A stretch of 64,000 nt of DNA, taken from the NCBI GenBank assembly GCA_020310875.1, contig CM035422.1, forward strand, positions 56,940,406-57,004,405, written 5' to 3'. A program made the position numbers and the translations under genes. Source of the DNA: Ceratopteris richardii. Its lineage: Eukaryota > Streptophyta > Polypodiopsida > Polypodiales > Pteridaceae. A model generated the notes under the pieces. That model made no database searches. It saw nothing but the letters and a program-made list of their open reading frames with translations, and was not told the origin of the DNA. Position 1 is the first letter of the stretch. Each line of letters begins with the position of its first letter. This document shows positions 22,979-34,654 of this stretch, piece by piece.

Positions 22979-24128
22979 TGTTGGTGAAGCACTTATTGCG
23001 GAATTCGCTTACACCATAGAAACTAAGCTAGAGTGATGTTAGAACAGCTCTATAATCATCAGTAGCTTAGCAAACTTTCTGAACTGAAAACCTATAACTG
23101 TATTTAGTGAACACCGAAAATTCACTTTACAGAAAGCTTCACGTTTCTTTCAAGCTTCAATTCTGAACTGATTTACCTCAGTCTTTACACTACTGTATTT
23201 GTTTACAGTTAAACAATTTGTCAAAACTATGTTTTGAACTCACCAAAATTCCACCGAAACTTCACCAAACTGTCACCGAAATTCCACCATAATTACACCA
23301 AAATCTTGCCGGAACCAATTGCAACTTTGTTTGTAATTTCTTCAAATGTGTATACATGAAGTAAGGAAGTGATGCGTGAACTTCCTTCACTGAATGAACT
23401 TTATCTGAAGTTTAAAGAAAAACTTCACCAGTTCTGGATACCTCTTTCCGGTCATACTTTGTACTGTGTATACATATCCATTTCACCGAAATCTTTGATC
23501 AACTTATAGTAGAGACTTATAGCTACAAGATAAGCTATATCTCATACAAAACTTTACACTATACTTTGAGATCTAACTCATAGAAGTACCGGAAAACGTT
23601 TACTGAGAAAACTGTAACTGTTAACTAACTTTTCACAGTAAGATGAAATCTCTCAGATTTCTTCACATATGAAGAATGTGCTCAAAACTTCCACATGAAC
23701 ATGTGTTTTCTATTAGAGAAGATGTGTACAAAATAGCTTGGCTCACTTTGCTCATAGCTATGGAAAACTCTCCTACTCTGAGTAGTTATTCCTTACCATC
23801 TCTCTCAGATGAATACCTGACATTTCAGGTTTTGTTATTCATCTCTACATACGCGATCTCTGGCGTCTTCTACTCTATGCTATTCTATTTCTCTCTCATA
23901 TGCACACTTGTGCACTGTTCTATCATATGCGCTCTTCATTCTATCTATCTCAGCTCTCTTATATACAATTTGATCCGGTTTCAACAACCTCTAATTCTGG
24001 GAGTTTCTACGCTGTATATTACAGTCATGAATTTGTCCCTTCACTAAGGCTTGATTTTCTCAATGCTTTGTTGATGCTTCTATTTGTCTTTATGTCATTA
24101 TGCATAATTAGTGAGTGAATCTCCAACA
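22979..24128 (-). repeat. 3' LTR of Copia A2 (1,150 bp)
   Basis: TG...CA ends; in the element's direction starts TGTTGGAGATTCACTCAC at 24128. Adjacent to the polypurine tract at 24129-24140. No gene inside. Confidence 0.93.
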
Positions 24129-24140
24129 GCTCCCCCTCAA
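24129..24140 (-). other. Polypurine tract of Copia A2
   Basis: TTGAGGGGGAGC on the minus strand, identical to that of A1 and X. Confidence 0.85.
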
Positions 24141-24164
24141 TCACTAATTTGCATCTTCTGGTCT

Positions 24165-26480
24165 TCATATATCCTTCTTTTCTTTTATACCTTCCATTTC
24201 TTTGAACCTACTTGTCTTTACTCCATCCAAGCTCTTTGTCAAAATATATGCAATCTGATCTTTCGTAGGAGTGTATACTATTTCAATCTCTTTCTCCATT
24301 ACCTTTTCCCTCAGGAAATGATATTGAATATCTATGTGTTTTGTTCTTGCATGAAATACTGGATTTCTTGCAAGATACAATGAGCTCATATTATCTCCAT
24401 GTATGATAGGTATACCTTGATCAATACCCATGCTTTTGAACAAGGTCTGCATCCATATCACTTCTTTAGCTGCTTCCACAAGTCCTTTATATTCTGCTTT
24501 TGTTGACGATAAAGCTATTGTGTGTTGCTTCTTTGAACACCAGCTTACAAGATTATCTCCTAGGTATATCATATACCCATGTGTCGACCTTCTGTCATCT
24601 TGACTTCTTGCCCAGACTGAGTCACTGTATGCTCTCAGCTTTATATCTAACGTAAAAGGATAATATAATCCTTCCTTTATAGTTCTTTTGATGTATCTAA
24701 GAACTCTTTGTCCTACAACCCAATGTTGATCCTTCGGACAATGCATGAAGTGTGAAAGAACTCCCACTGCATAACTGAGATCCGGTCTTGTTAGTGTAGC
24801 ATAAATTAAACTTCCCACTAACGACTGATACTTCCTCATATCTTTAAACTCTGCACCACCATATTTGCTGAGTTTATGATTTACTTCAAGCGGTGTTGAA
24901 GCTTCTCTACAATTCTCCATGTTAAACTTCTTCAGTAAGTTTAGAAGATACCTTTCTTGCGAAACATATATACCATGATCTGTATATGTAACTTCCATTC
25001 CAAGAAAGTATGATAACTTTCCTAGGTCACTGATCTTAAACTCCTTTTCAAGCACTCTCTTTACCTCTTTAATTCCTTCATCTGAGGTTCCTATGATTAT
25101 TATGTCATCTACATAAATACAAATGTAGATCATACCTTCATCTGTTTTCTTAACGAGTAGACTTGCATCAGCTTTTGAGCTTTGGTATCCAAGGTCATTG
25201 AGATACTTCACAAGTCTATAATTCCAAGCTCTTGAAGCTTGCTTCAATCCATAGAGAGCTCTTCTTAATCTGCAAACATGATTTGGGTAACTGGAACTTA
25301 CAAACCCTTCAGGTTGTTCCATGTAGACTTCATCTGATATATATCCATTCATAAATGCATTCTTTATATCCAGCTGACTTAGCTTCCATCCTTTTGATGT
25401 TGCTATAGCAATCAATTTCCTTATAGTTGACATCTTTGCCACCGGACTAAACATCTCATCATAATCTATGCCATATGTCTGAGCATAGCCTTTGACAACC
25501 AGTCTAGCTTTGTATCTGGCTATCCTTCCATCTGCAAATTTCTTAACTTTGTAAACCCATTTTTTTCCAATCACTTTCTTACCATTTGGTTTTGGAACAA
25601 GATCCCAAGTCTTGTTTTCTTCAAGAGCATTGAACTCCTCCTTCATTGCTTCTTCCCATTGTTTCTTACCTTTTGCTTCACTGTAATTCAAAGGTTCCTC
25701 ATCCTCCTTTACTAAGTAAGCATAGTTTTTCTGAGTCAAATAAGAAGTATCATAGGAATACCTTGTCAGTTGTTTCCTTACTCTGTTTGACCTTCTTAGC
25801 TCATATTCTTCATGTGTATCTAAATACACATCTTCATCAAATCTTGAATCATCTTCATTTCTTATACCTGACCCGATCCTGAACGTACTTGCCTGCATAT
25901 GATCATCTCCATTCACCTGCATATGTGATTTACCTTTTTCATTTCTTCTTATCTCTTCTTCAAGTGTTTCAACACTATGCTCTTTATCTGTATACCAGCT
26001 TTTTCCTTCATCAAATGTCATATCTCTCGACACAATAAACTGTTTGGTTAGAGGACTCCATAACCTGTAACCCATCTGCTTTTCATCATATCCGATGAAC
26101 ACATATTTTTCAGCTTTTGGTTCAAGCTTATGTCTCAGCTGTGATGGCACATAAGCATAAGCAACTGATCCAAACACTTTGCAATGATCAAGTGTTGGTT
26201 TCTTGCCCCACCAAGCTTCATAAGGGGTCATCATGTTCAACGTTGTACATGGTAATCTATTTACCAGATATGTTGCTGTATTTACAGCCTCAGCCCAAAG
26301 ATAGTTTGGACAATTTTTCTCCTTTAGCATTGCTCTTGCAAACTCAAGTAGAGTGCGGTTTCTTCTTTCTGCTACTCCATTCTGTTGTGGTGTATACCTG
26401 CAAGTTATTTCTCTTTTTGATACCTGCATTCCATAGATAATCATTGAACTCTCGAGAAAAATATTCTCCTCCTCCATCAA
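24165..26480 (-). pseudogene. Copia A2 integrase end, RT and RNase H
   Basis: Open frame covering the second half of integrase and all of RT and RNase H. Blocks: TCRYTPQQNGVAERRN with the catalytic E of integrase near 26370, RT with YKARLVVKGYAQTYGIDYDE, QLDIKNAFMNGY, the catalytic YVDD near 25105-25120, and RNase H with SSTKAEYKG. RNase H has SDSVWA where A1 has SDADWA, so the conserved second Asp is lost. The start of this frame is not a true start: an extra base near 26418 shifted it from the upstream integrase frame. Confidence 0.88.
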
Positions 26481-27294
26481 ACCTTAGTCTTTTGAGTTTC
26501 TGTCATGTAAGTCTTTCAGCATATGCATGAAAATGCCTGAAAGCTCCAAACACTTGTGATTTCTCTTTCAAAACATAAAGATTTATCCATCTTGTTGCAT
26601 CATCAATGAAAAGAACATAACATCTCGATCCACTGATAGATCCTTCTTTCGTTGGTCCCCATACATCTGTATGTATGAGCTCTAGCACACCATCGTGTTT
26701 GTAACCATTTTTCTGAAATGGTAACATGTGGGCGTTTCCCATCTGACAGGCTTCGCACTTATGAATCATATGTTGATTCTTCATATTTGGTAATCCTCTC
26801 ACGGATTGTTTCTCTACCATAGCTTTGATTCCCTTTTCATTAAAATGTCCTAACCTCTTATGCCAGAGGTCTAGTTCTGTAAATACCTCATCACCATGTG
26901 TGATCAAGGCTTGACCAACATTCCCTTGTACTTTAAGAGTAAAAAGTCTACCTTCCTTTTTACCATGAACAATTTGTTTGTATCCTTTCTCTGGATCTTC
27001 TACAAATACTCCTTCATTTGTAAACCTGACTTGAAAACCTTTTTCTACTATATGACCCACACTGATCAGATTCTTTGGGATTGTTGGAACATACAAAACA
27101 TTTGTTAGTAGGTCAGCTCCATTCTTACACTTTACCTTTCCAATTGACCTTACATTATGTTTTGTATTATCACCTGTCTGTACTGTATGATTTGAAATGC
27201 CTCCTTCTAATTCTGATAACAATTCTATATTTCCTAACAAATGATTTTCCAGAGTCAATATAGAATACCTTGAGGTCTTCATTCTCTGACACAT
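26481..27294 (-). pseudogene. Copia A2 protease end and integrase first half
   Basis: Carries the end of the protease, GAG-pre-integrase (LWHKRLGHFNEKGI, CEACQMG zinc ligands near 26745-26765) and the first integrase Asp in HTDVWGP near 26660. TGA at 26503-26505 interrupts the block RLTxQKLKRLR; A1 has Gly there. A 5-base deletion near 27255, just after the protease D-S-G, joins it out of frame to the gag frame. Confidence 0.86.
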
Positions 27295-28329
27295 TTATCG
27301 AGTTCATCATCAATGTTGTATGATCGTCATTCTGCGTATCATTTGCATAGTTGTAGTAGGTAGTGTTGTGAGACTGATTCTGTCCCCAACTTCTTGCTCC
27401 GCCTCTACCATATCCGCCTCTTTGGCTTTGTCTTCCTCTTTGATATCTTCCGCTTCTGCCTCTACTGTTATTGTTCTGGTTCTGGTTTGATCCTTGTGAA
27501 TTATACCAGCAATCATGAGCCAAGTGATTGCTTAATCCACAGATCCAGCAAGCTTTCTTGTTACCTCTTCCTTTTGTATTACTTCTACTTTTATTTCTGA
27601 CATTACCTCGTCCTCTTGCATAATTTGCTTGAGCAGTCACTTCTTCTTCATCTTTTTCTTTTCCTTTATCACCTTTCTTCTTGTTCTTTGCATACATAGC
27701 CGAACTATGTCCTGTATCTCCGTCTGTCTTCAAATCTTGCTCAAACATTAGCATTAGTCCAAGCAACTGATTTAAATCTGGTACAAAATGATTTAAAGAC
27801 AGTTCAGTTGAGAGTACGAAAGGTTTCCACCTTTCATCTCCTCTCAAACATGTAAGCACTTGCGCTATTAACCTGTGGTCTTCAATATCTTCACCAATCA
27901 ATCCAAGACTGTCTGCCAAGTCCTTCATCTTAGTGACATAATCACTAATGCTTTGACTTTGCTTTTTCTTGAACGTTGTGAACTCCGACCATAAGCTAGC
28001 CTTTCTAGCTTTTTTCGTGTTTTGGAAATGATCTTCCAAAGCACTCCATATGTCTTCTGCTTTCTCCAGACCTCTAATGTGCAGTAACAGATGATCTGTA
28101 ATGGTATTGTAAACATAAGCTCTTGCCGTTGCATCTTTCTTCTGCCACAGCTTCAAGGCTTCTAATTCTTCTTTCTTTGGTTGACTATCATCTTCAAAAG
28201 TCAGCTTCTTTTCTTCTCAGGTCACATATTTCATTAAGTCTTTACTCATAAGTAAAGCTTCCATTCGCATTACCCATGCGGGATAGTTATCTCTCTCCAA
28301 TTTATCAATTGAGATATGATCTGCCATGA
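27170..28329 (-). pseudogene. Copia A2 gag and protease start
   Basis: Gag with likely start ATG at 28325-28327 (MADHISIDKLERDNYPAW). TGA at 28217-28219 interrupts it (A1 has Gly at this place). Then comes the capsid region, zinc knuckle CWICGLSNHLAHDC near 27510-27555, an Arg/Gly-rich stretch, and protease YIDSG near 27258, after which the frame is lost. Comparison with A1 supports all blocks. Confidence 0.88.
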
Positions 28330-28620
28330 TCTTCTTGTTTCTGTTACTTCCGGTGAGTGTAATGTTAAAAGGTTTTACCTTTTACAAACCTTTACCCTTG
28401 AGAATTACTTCGGAACGTTTCTTGACGCCGTTCGCTATTGATCTCTTCAGCTTTCACCTTTCTTTATGAGAATTCTTCAAATTCTCTTTCAGTTTCTTCT
28501 TCTGAGAAACCTTTTCTGCTCTTCAGAACTTTTTTTGTTCTGGTACCACTTGTGGATCTTACCACTCTGATATCACTTCTTGGATCTCACGGCTTTGATA
28601 CCACTATTGGTGGTTAACGT
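28330..28620 (-). other. Copia A2 leader between primer site and gag
   Basis: About 290 bp with no gene. It contains three imperfect copies of the primer-site-like phrase CTCTGATACCA/CTTTGATACCA (near 28567, 28592 and 28621), only the last of which abuts the LTR. Confidence 0.6.
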
Positions 28621-28632
28621 GCTCTGATACCA
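28621..28632 (-). other. Primer binding site of Copia A2 (tRNA-iMet type)
   Basis: TGGTATCAGAGC on the minus strand, one base from the 5' LTR, identical to A1. Confidence 0.92.
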
Positions 28633-28633
28633 C

Positions 28634-29797
28634 TGTTGGTGCAGCGCTTATTGCGGAATTCACTTACACCATAGAAACTAAGCTAGAGTGATGTTAGAAC
28701 ACCTCTATAATCATCAGTAGCTTAGCAAACTTTCTAAAACTGAAAACTTATAATTGTATTTAGTGAACACCAAAAATTCACTTTATAGAAAGCTTCACGT
28801 TTCTTTCAAGCTTCAATTCTGAACTGATTTACTTCAGTCTTTACACTACTGCATTTGTTTACAGTTAAACAATCTTTGCGTCACTTAACTTTGTCAAAAC
28901 TATGTTTTGAACTCACCAAAATTCCACCGGAACTTCACCAGACTGTCACCAGAATTCCATCGTAATTACACCGAAATCTTACCGGAACCAACTGCAACTT
29001 TGTTTGTAATTTCTTCAAATGTGTATACATGAAGTAAGGAAGTGATGTGTGAACTTCCTTCACTGAATGAACTTTATCTAAAGTTTAAAGAAAAACTTCA
29101 CTAGTTCTGGATGCCTCTTTCCGGTCAGACTTTGTACTGTGTATACATATCCATTTCACCGAAATCTTTGATCAACTTATAGTAGAGACTTATAGCTACA
29201 AGATAAGCTATATCTCATACAAAACTTTACACTGTACTTTGAGATCTAACTCATAGAAGTACCGGAAAACGTTTACTGAGAAAATTGTAACTGTAACTTT
29301 TCACAGTAAGATGAAATCTCTCATATTTCTTCACATATGAAGAATGCGCTCAAAACTTCCACATGAACATGTGTTTTCTATTAGAGAAGATGTGTACAAA
29401 ATAGCTTGGCCTCACTTTGCTCATAGCTATGGAAAACTCTCCTACTCTGAGTAGTTATTCCTTACCATCTCTCTCAGATGAATACCCGACATTTCAGGTT
29501 TTGTTATTCATCTCTACATACGCGATCTCTGGCGTCTTCTACTCTATGCTATTCTATTTCTCTCTCATATGCGCACTTGTGCACTGTTCTATCATACACA
29601 CTCTTCATTCTATCTATCTCAGCTCTCTTATATACAATTTGATCCGGTTTCAACAACCTCTAATTCTGGAAGTTTCTACTCTGTATATTACAGTCGTGAA
29701 TTTGTCCCTTCACTAAGGCTTGATTTTCTGAATGCTTTGTTTCTGCTTCTCTTTGTCTTTATGTCATTATGCATAATTAGTGAGTGAATCTCCAACA
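28634..29797 (-). repeat. 5' LTR of Copia A2 (1,164 bp)
   Basis: TG...CA ends. Similar to the left copy, with scattered differences. No gene inside; short open frames in it are accidental. Confidence 0.93.
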
Positions 29798-29802
29798 TCT
29801 CT

Positions 29803-31540
29803 TAGGCATTCGTACCAAAATTTTTCGGTCCTCAACTTCGTATATCTTGAAATTCTCTGGTACTTCGAACAATGGTTCCTTCTCTTCTTGTTTCACTCCT
29901 TGTCTTTTCTTTTTCTTTTGACCTCCTTCACTTCCATCCTTTGAATTGACAGTTTTAATGCTTGTGAGAGGTTCTTCTTCCTTTTGGGTAAATACTCCTA
30001 TGTCTTCTAGATAGTGCTCCTTTGAAATAAAGAAACTATCCATCACAATGGACTCTAGATCGTCATTGTTCTCTTCTTTTTCTATGAAGTCACTAGAGTC
30101 ACATTCTTCTAGCAAGGGGTGACACATGAACACTGAGATATCATAACCCTCTTCATCACAATGAGGTGTCCATTGTTCTTCATTGACAGCAATGTCCATG
30201 GTGGCTAGGATTTCTGCCCAACCATGAGGCTCAAATTCCTCATCTGGAAATATCATCGGCGTATAGGCTGGGTCTCGAACTGGTCTATCTCCTTGAGAAG
30301 TTCCTTTTTCTCTTGCCTTTAAGCGTTTTTCCTCTTCCTTCGCGACCTTGCACATCCACAATTGAGTATCTTCATGCATCCAGGATGTCTCAGATGAACT
30401 TTTAGAATGCACAGAGATCAAATCTTCTTGCTCCTTGTGGATAGGATTCCACTGTAGGGGTGGTACATCTCTGAAGGAGTAATCCTTCAGATTGACCTTG
30501 GTTGTGACCCCTAAGCGCTGCAAGTACAAGGAGTTGGTACCCCAATCCTGTACTATTTGCAGGTGTCGTAGGAAGGGCCTTCCTAGAATCATCTCGTAGA
30601 CATTATTTTTCTCAAAGTCACATATAGCAAATGTGTGTTCAAACTCTACACCACAAGTGGTTAGATTTATCCCTTCGAGCAATCCTAGAGGCCTTTCAAA
30701 GTGATCGTTGTCCATTTGAAGCGTCATTCTAGTTGGTCTTAATGTGGGCTTGCCCCATCGCTTCCACAAGGAGGTGGTTGCAATAGCAACACCAGCACGT
30801 GAATCTATGATTGCTTTGGTTGTGTAACCTTGGTAGGTAATTGGAAGATAAGTATTACCTTCTTCACCTTCACTCGTGTCCCCTATTTTATCAAGAGGTA
30901 TCTCTAGAACTTTCTCTTTAGAGCCTGCTTTTGGCATTTTGGAATCAAGTTCGGGAACCTGATCCTTCACATGACTCCATAGCTCAGGTTTTGCTTTGAG
31001 CAGCTCCTCTACTGTGAGATGACACTGAACCTTAGTGTTCTTCACGACGTCAGTGTTTCTTGGAATCACCGAGTCTTCATTTCTGATCACTATTGTGGGA
31101 GCTCTAATCTAGAGAGATTCAGATTCCCATGGGCCTGTGAATTGTGGCAACTCTTGTAAAGAATTAGATTCAAAATCTAATCGTTCATCTTCTTGTTGCT
31201 CTGTTTGGTCTCTATAAATAGATGGAATGTCTTGTGGAAATTGATCATGAAGGTCGTCAATCTCAAGAATAGGAGGGGGAACATCCTTCTCCTTGGCCCA
31301 TTTTTCTTCTTGTATTTCCCGCAAGAACTTTTGAGTGTGATGTTGAATTGAAAGAGGTTCTCCATCATCTATGGAGTCAGGTACATAGACTTTCTTTGGT
31401 TCCTCCACATAACTCGAACTAGAAGTTTCATTGCTCCTTGTTTCCTCTGATTTGGTAGGATCCTGTGTGGTTTTGAGATCTTCAGCTAAGTTGTCTTCTA
31501 TATCTATGCACTCCTGAAGACATTCACTTAGGGTTTGCAG
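29803..31540 (-). pseudogene. E2 gag C-terminus and first retropepsin
   Basis: Two open pieces in one frame separated by TAG near 31109. The upstream piece has DLHDQFPQDIPSIY and ERLDFESNSLQELPQF; the downstream piece has the retropepsin with AIIDSRAGVAIATTS near 30800 (DSRAG instead of DSGAG, so the catalytic Gly is lost), then MILGRPFLRHLQ. Near 31430-31500 the sequence jumps from the IDIEDNLAEDL block to a short Ser/Thr-rich stretch and then to YVPDS. The whole zinc-knuckle and Pro-rich region present in E1 and G (about 500 residues) is missing. Confidence 0.85.
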
Positions 31541-32578
31541 TCATTTTACGTATACTAAGATTCTCAATGTTCCATTGGTTAGACCTTCTAAAAACAACAA
31601 TATCATTTTTTGCTGAGAAGGTCTCTCTGTCATGGGGCATCGAGATACATATTGCTTAAATCTTCGTGCTACATTTTTTACTGTCTCATTAGGGGCTTGT
31701 TTGAAACTATGTAGTAAGGATGATGAATTGTGCTTGATCCCTCTCTTAGTGAATTCCCAATTAAGTTCTTGGAAGAATTGTTCAATATGTTCAAAGCAAC
31801 TTGGATCCAAGGATTGAAACCAGGTCAAGGCTATTCCTGTGAGGGTTAGCCCAAAGGATTCATATTGCATGAAAAAGTCATCCACTTGCTCCGTTCGCAA
31901 TACCTGCTTGAATTCTGCAATGTGTTCATACGGCTCTCCTGTGCCATCGTAACGATTTCGCATACATTTGGCCAATTGGATTGGTCTCAGTATTTTGTCA
32001 GGCTCTGGGGTTTGACTTATGATGGGATAAGCCGATTTTACTAGGTGTATTCTAGCTCCTACACCTTGGGGTGGTTCTCCCCTAAATGTGGTTCTATTCA
32101 GATTTCCCATTCCCTGGCTAGTGTGGCTATGGGGTTTAATTCCTGGCATGGTGAATTGCTCATGTGGTCCATTGGGTATACTACCTTGGCTCGTTTGTCC
32201 TAACATCACATTTTCTATTCTTTGCTGGGTCTCAAATGGGTTTTGTGAGGTAGTTGCCTAATCTCGAGCTAATTCTCCTCTTTCATTAATCTGATTAGGG
32301 TTTTCGGTTACTACATATATCTGGTCCATCTTGTCCCTATAAACTCCACTTTCATACTTGACAGCTGGTCTTGGAATTATTTCAGATTATGTGGTGTTTA
32401 TCATTCTTGCTACTGTCCTCTGTAGACCATCAAGGTAGATGGGTATTCCCTGCAAGTTGGTGGATATGTATTGAAGAGACGTCCTATATTCCCCTTCCAT
32501 TATAGACATAAGGCCTTCCCTAGGTACGGAACTATGCATGTCTTCAGAAACCAAGAGTCTCTCCCAGTTAAGTGACAT
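31541..32578 (-). pseudogene. E2 gag N-terminal half
   Basis: Gag starts at ATG 32576-32578 (MSLNWERLLVSEDM). It is the only Gypsy gag start visible in the window. EGEYRTSLQYISTN aligns with the first E1 gag residues at 1666, and RYDGTGEPYEHIAEF is the capsid block. Stops interrupt it at 32387 and near 32260, and at 31541-31543 just before the LQTLSECLQECIDIEDN block. Copy is non-functional. Confidence 0.84.
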
Positions 32579-34002
32579 TTTTTACTGTCTATGAACTCAG
32601 CACGTAGTGTTAACCCCTGAGTTGTGAGTCCCTGACTTGGTTGTGTAGTTGACCTTAGTTTCAAGTAGTTTGGTACTTTATCTATCTCTTCCTAAGTTTC
32701 TACTTGATCTTAGGTTCATAAGCTTTGTCTACAAGTCCACAAATGTCCTTTGAACTGCTCAAAATCTTGTGGAACCCCTTCCTTCCTGGTCAAAATCACA
32801 GCAAACGGATTTCGTATGAGAAAGTTATGCCAGTTCAGGGTTCTAGGGGTTAAAACAGGGAAACAGGACCTCTTAGAAAATACTTCAAAACAGGCGATAC
32901 ACGATACTTATCAAGTATCGCGATACTTGGAAGCAGACGATACACGATACTTGCCTTGCTACGATACACGATATCTCAACTAAACGATACACACACTGGA
33001 AAATTCACGATACTTGATATTTGGTTGACTGAAAAAATGCCATGATATTCGATACTTGAGCCCACATGATACACGATACTCAACCAACTAGACAGATCAC
33101 GATACTCGATATCAGGCGAGAGTTAGGCTCACGATATTTGACACTGAAGGTCACAATACACGATATTGGGTAGGTATCGTGAAAAAATCACGATACACGA
33201 TACTTGGAATTCCCACGATATTCGATATTCGTCAAGTATCATTTTCAGATCTCCACAATACTCGATATGTGACCAATATCGCGAGAAATTTTTTGATGAT
33301 ACTCGATATCTACCAGGTATCGTGAAACCTCAACGATACTCGATATTGGTCAAGAATCACGAAAGTTAACTCCACGATACACGATACACAATAGGTATCA
33401 CGATCAGAAGTTCACGATATATGATACATGATATCTGTCTAGTATCGTGAATGTTTCTCAGCGATACACGATACACGATATGTGACCACTACAAGTATTG
33501 TGATAGTCAACCACGGGAGTTTCACGATATCCAGGTATCATGATACTTCAACCACAGGAGAACACAATACTTGGATTTTTTGGAGTCCAAATTCAAAAAT
33601 TTTTGCAAATATGAGTACCTTGTGTCCTCCTTGTCACTCCTAAGTGTCTATAGATGCCAAATCTCCCTTCAAACCCACGATATTGCACTCACGATACTTG
33701 GCGCAGGTTATGTCATGTCCGAGATAGATCACTCCGAGTTTTGGCTATTTTGGTACTATATCTTTAGCGTTTCAGTTCTGCACCCTCTCTAAGGCTCTTT
33801 CTCACAACCACAAGTAAAAAGCGAGGTGAATGTACTCTAAATAATGGAAAATTTTGAGAAGATGAAGGTGGATGGAGATGGTGATGATGATGAAGATGAA
33901 GGAGAAGAAAAACTCAAAAACTAAACTGAAAATGGTGATTTTTTTACCTTCCAACGTCGCTACTCTACGTCTTACCGCCACACGCTCGTCCTCCAAGCTC
34001 TC
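32579..34002 (-). other. E2 leader between primer site and gag
   Basis: 1.4 kb without a supported gene. It holds the GATAC array (32895-33540) and, next to the primer site, a purine-rich GATGAAGGAGAAG-type stretch near 33850-33930. Long leaders of this kind usually contain dimerisation and packaging signals; here that role is only inferred. Confidence 0.65.
32895..33540. repeat. Degenerate CGATAC/TATCGTG array in E2 leader
   Basis: I count about thirty CGATA words on the + strand in roughly 650 bp (chance expectation is below one), often as CGATACACGATAC, plus complementary TATCG words that can pair with them. Unit spacing is irregular, so it is not a simple satellite. Two further copies lie near 33677 and 33691. 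Confidence 0.85.
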
Positions 34003-34020
34003 TCCCCGGCAATGGTGCCA
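34003..34020 (-). other. Primer binding site of Gypsy E2 (tRNA-Asp type)
   Basis: TGGCACCATTGCCGGGGA on the minus strand, 7 bases from the LTR end. It differs at two positions from TGGCGCCGTTGCCGGGGA, the tRNA-Asp-type site common in Athila/Tat Gypsy elements; both differences are G-to-A at CpG positions, as expected from methylated-cytosine decay. Confidence 0.8.
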
Positions 34021-34027
34021 AATTTGG

Positions 34028-34654
34028 TGTCACTCTAGCACAATGGCAAGTACCAATGTGAGGAGATACACCTCATAAATTTCAATCCGTGGAGACGTGA
34101 GGACCGGTATGAAGACCGTGAGCAAGTGATGGCACAAGTGCGTGAGTAAAGGCACACAAGCATGCACACACATACACACACACATGCACAAAGTAAGAGC
34201 AAAGAGTGGAACAATGGAAGGACTTCGATTACACAAGATCACTCTTACAAAGCTGAAATCTACAATAAGCTCCCCCCCCAAATGAGCTTTCCAGCCCTTT
34301 TTATAGTTTTTTGAGTGGTTTTGGCCCTGTCCAGACCTAGTGTCGGGCCTAGTTAAAAATTAGGTTCCAAGGCTTATTTGGGGACTCAAACGGAATCTAA
34401 AAATTATGAAAACTGGTAGGATGTTACTTCTAATACTCCTCAAGCTCGAGGACTCCTTGGCTTGAACAAAATGGAGTTGTAAAAATGGAAAATGGTATTT
34501 ACAATGGTTTTTAGTGACAAAAGTCACTATATGTATAGGGATTTCTTCTGAAAATTTGACATGTGCTTCTTGGAGCTCCCTATATGCTCCTTCTTATTGT
34601 GTCTCCACTTCATTGATGTGCTTTGCTGCTTCTGTGTGGCCTTGACTGTCAACA
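34028..34654 (-). repeat. 5' LTR of Gypsy E2 (627 bp)
   Basis: In the element's direction it starts TGTTGACAGTCAAGG at 34654 and ends GAGTGACA at 34028. Related to the LTRs of E1, F and G. TATA box TATAAAAAG at 34297-34305. Confidence 0.87.

Larger units (their letters stand above)
22979..29797 (-). mobile_element. Copia A2, complete but decayed
   Basis: Ty1/copia element, 6,819 bp, with LTRs at 22979-24128 and 28634-29797, primer site, polypurine tract and exact target duplication TCTCT. The two LTRs differ by several substitutions and indels, including a 17-bp block (near 28874-28890) present in only one, so it is older than A1. Its protein is related to that of A1, but the LTR sequences differ. 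The coding region has at least two stops and two frameshifts. Confidence 0.94.
21956..34654 (-). mobile_element. Gypsy element E2 (3' end outside, split by Copia A2)
   Basis: A minus-strand Gypsy related to E1 and G. From its 5' end: LTR 34028-34654, tRNA-Asp-type primer site 34003-34020, a 1.4-kb leader with a GATAC array, gag start at 32578, gag-protease to 29803, Copia A2 (22979-29797), then RT to 21956, where E1 has inserted in the opposite direction. The rest of pol and the 3' LTR lie left of the window. Right flank is Copia half C; GTGAG (34655-34659) is the candidate target duplication. Stops and frameshifts are present. Confidence 0.88.

Noticed and set aside
22629-24118. Short + strand ORFs in the Copia A2 LTR and opposite the E2 RT
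   Set aside because: They are antisense to RT or lie in LTR sequence, show no protein-family blocks, and the near-identical ORF at 29417-29787 is just the other LTR.
32895-33540. CRISPR-like or satellite array
   Set aside because: Units are too short and irregular, there are no unique spacers of constant length, and it lies in a retroelement leader.
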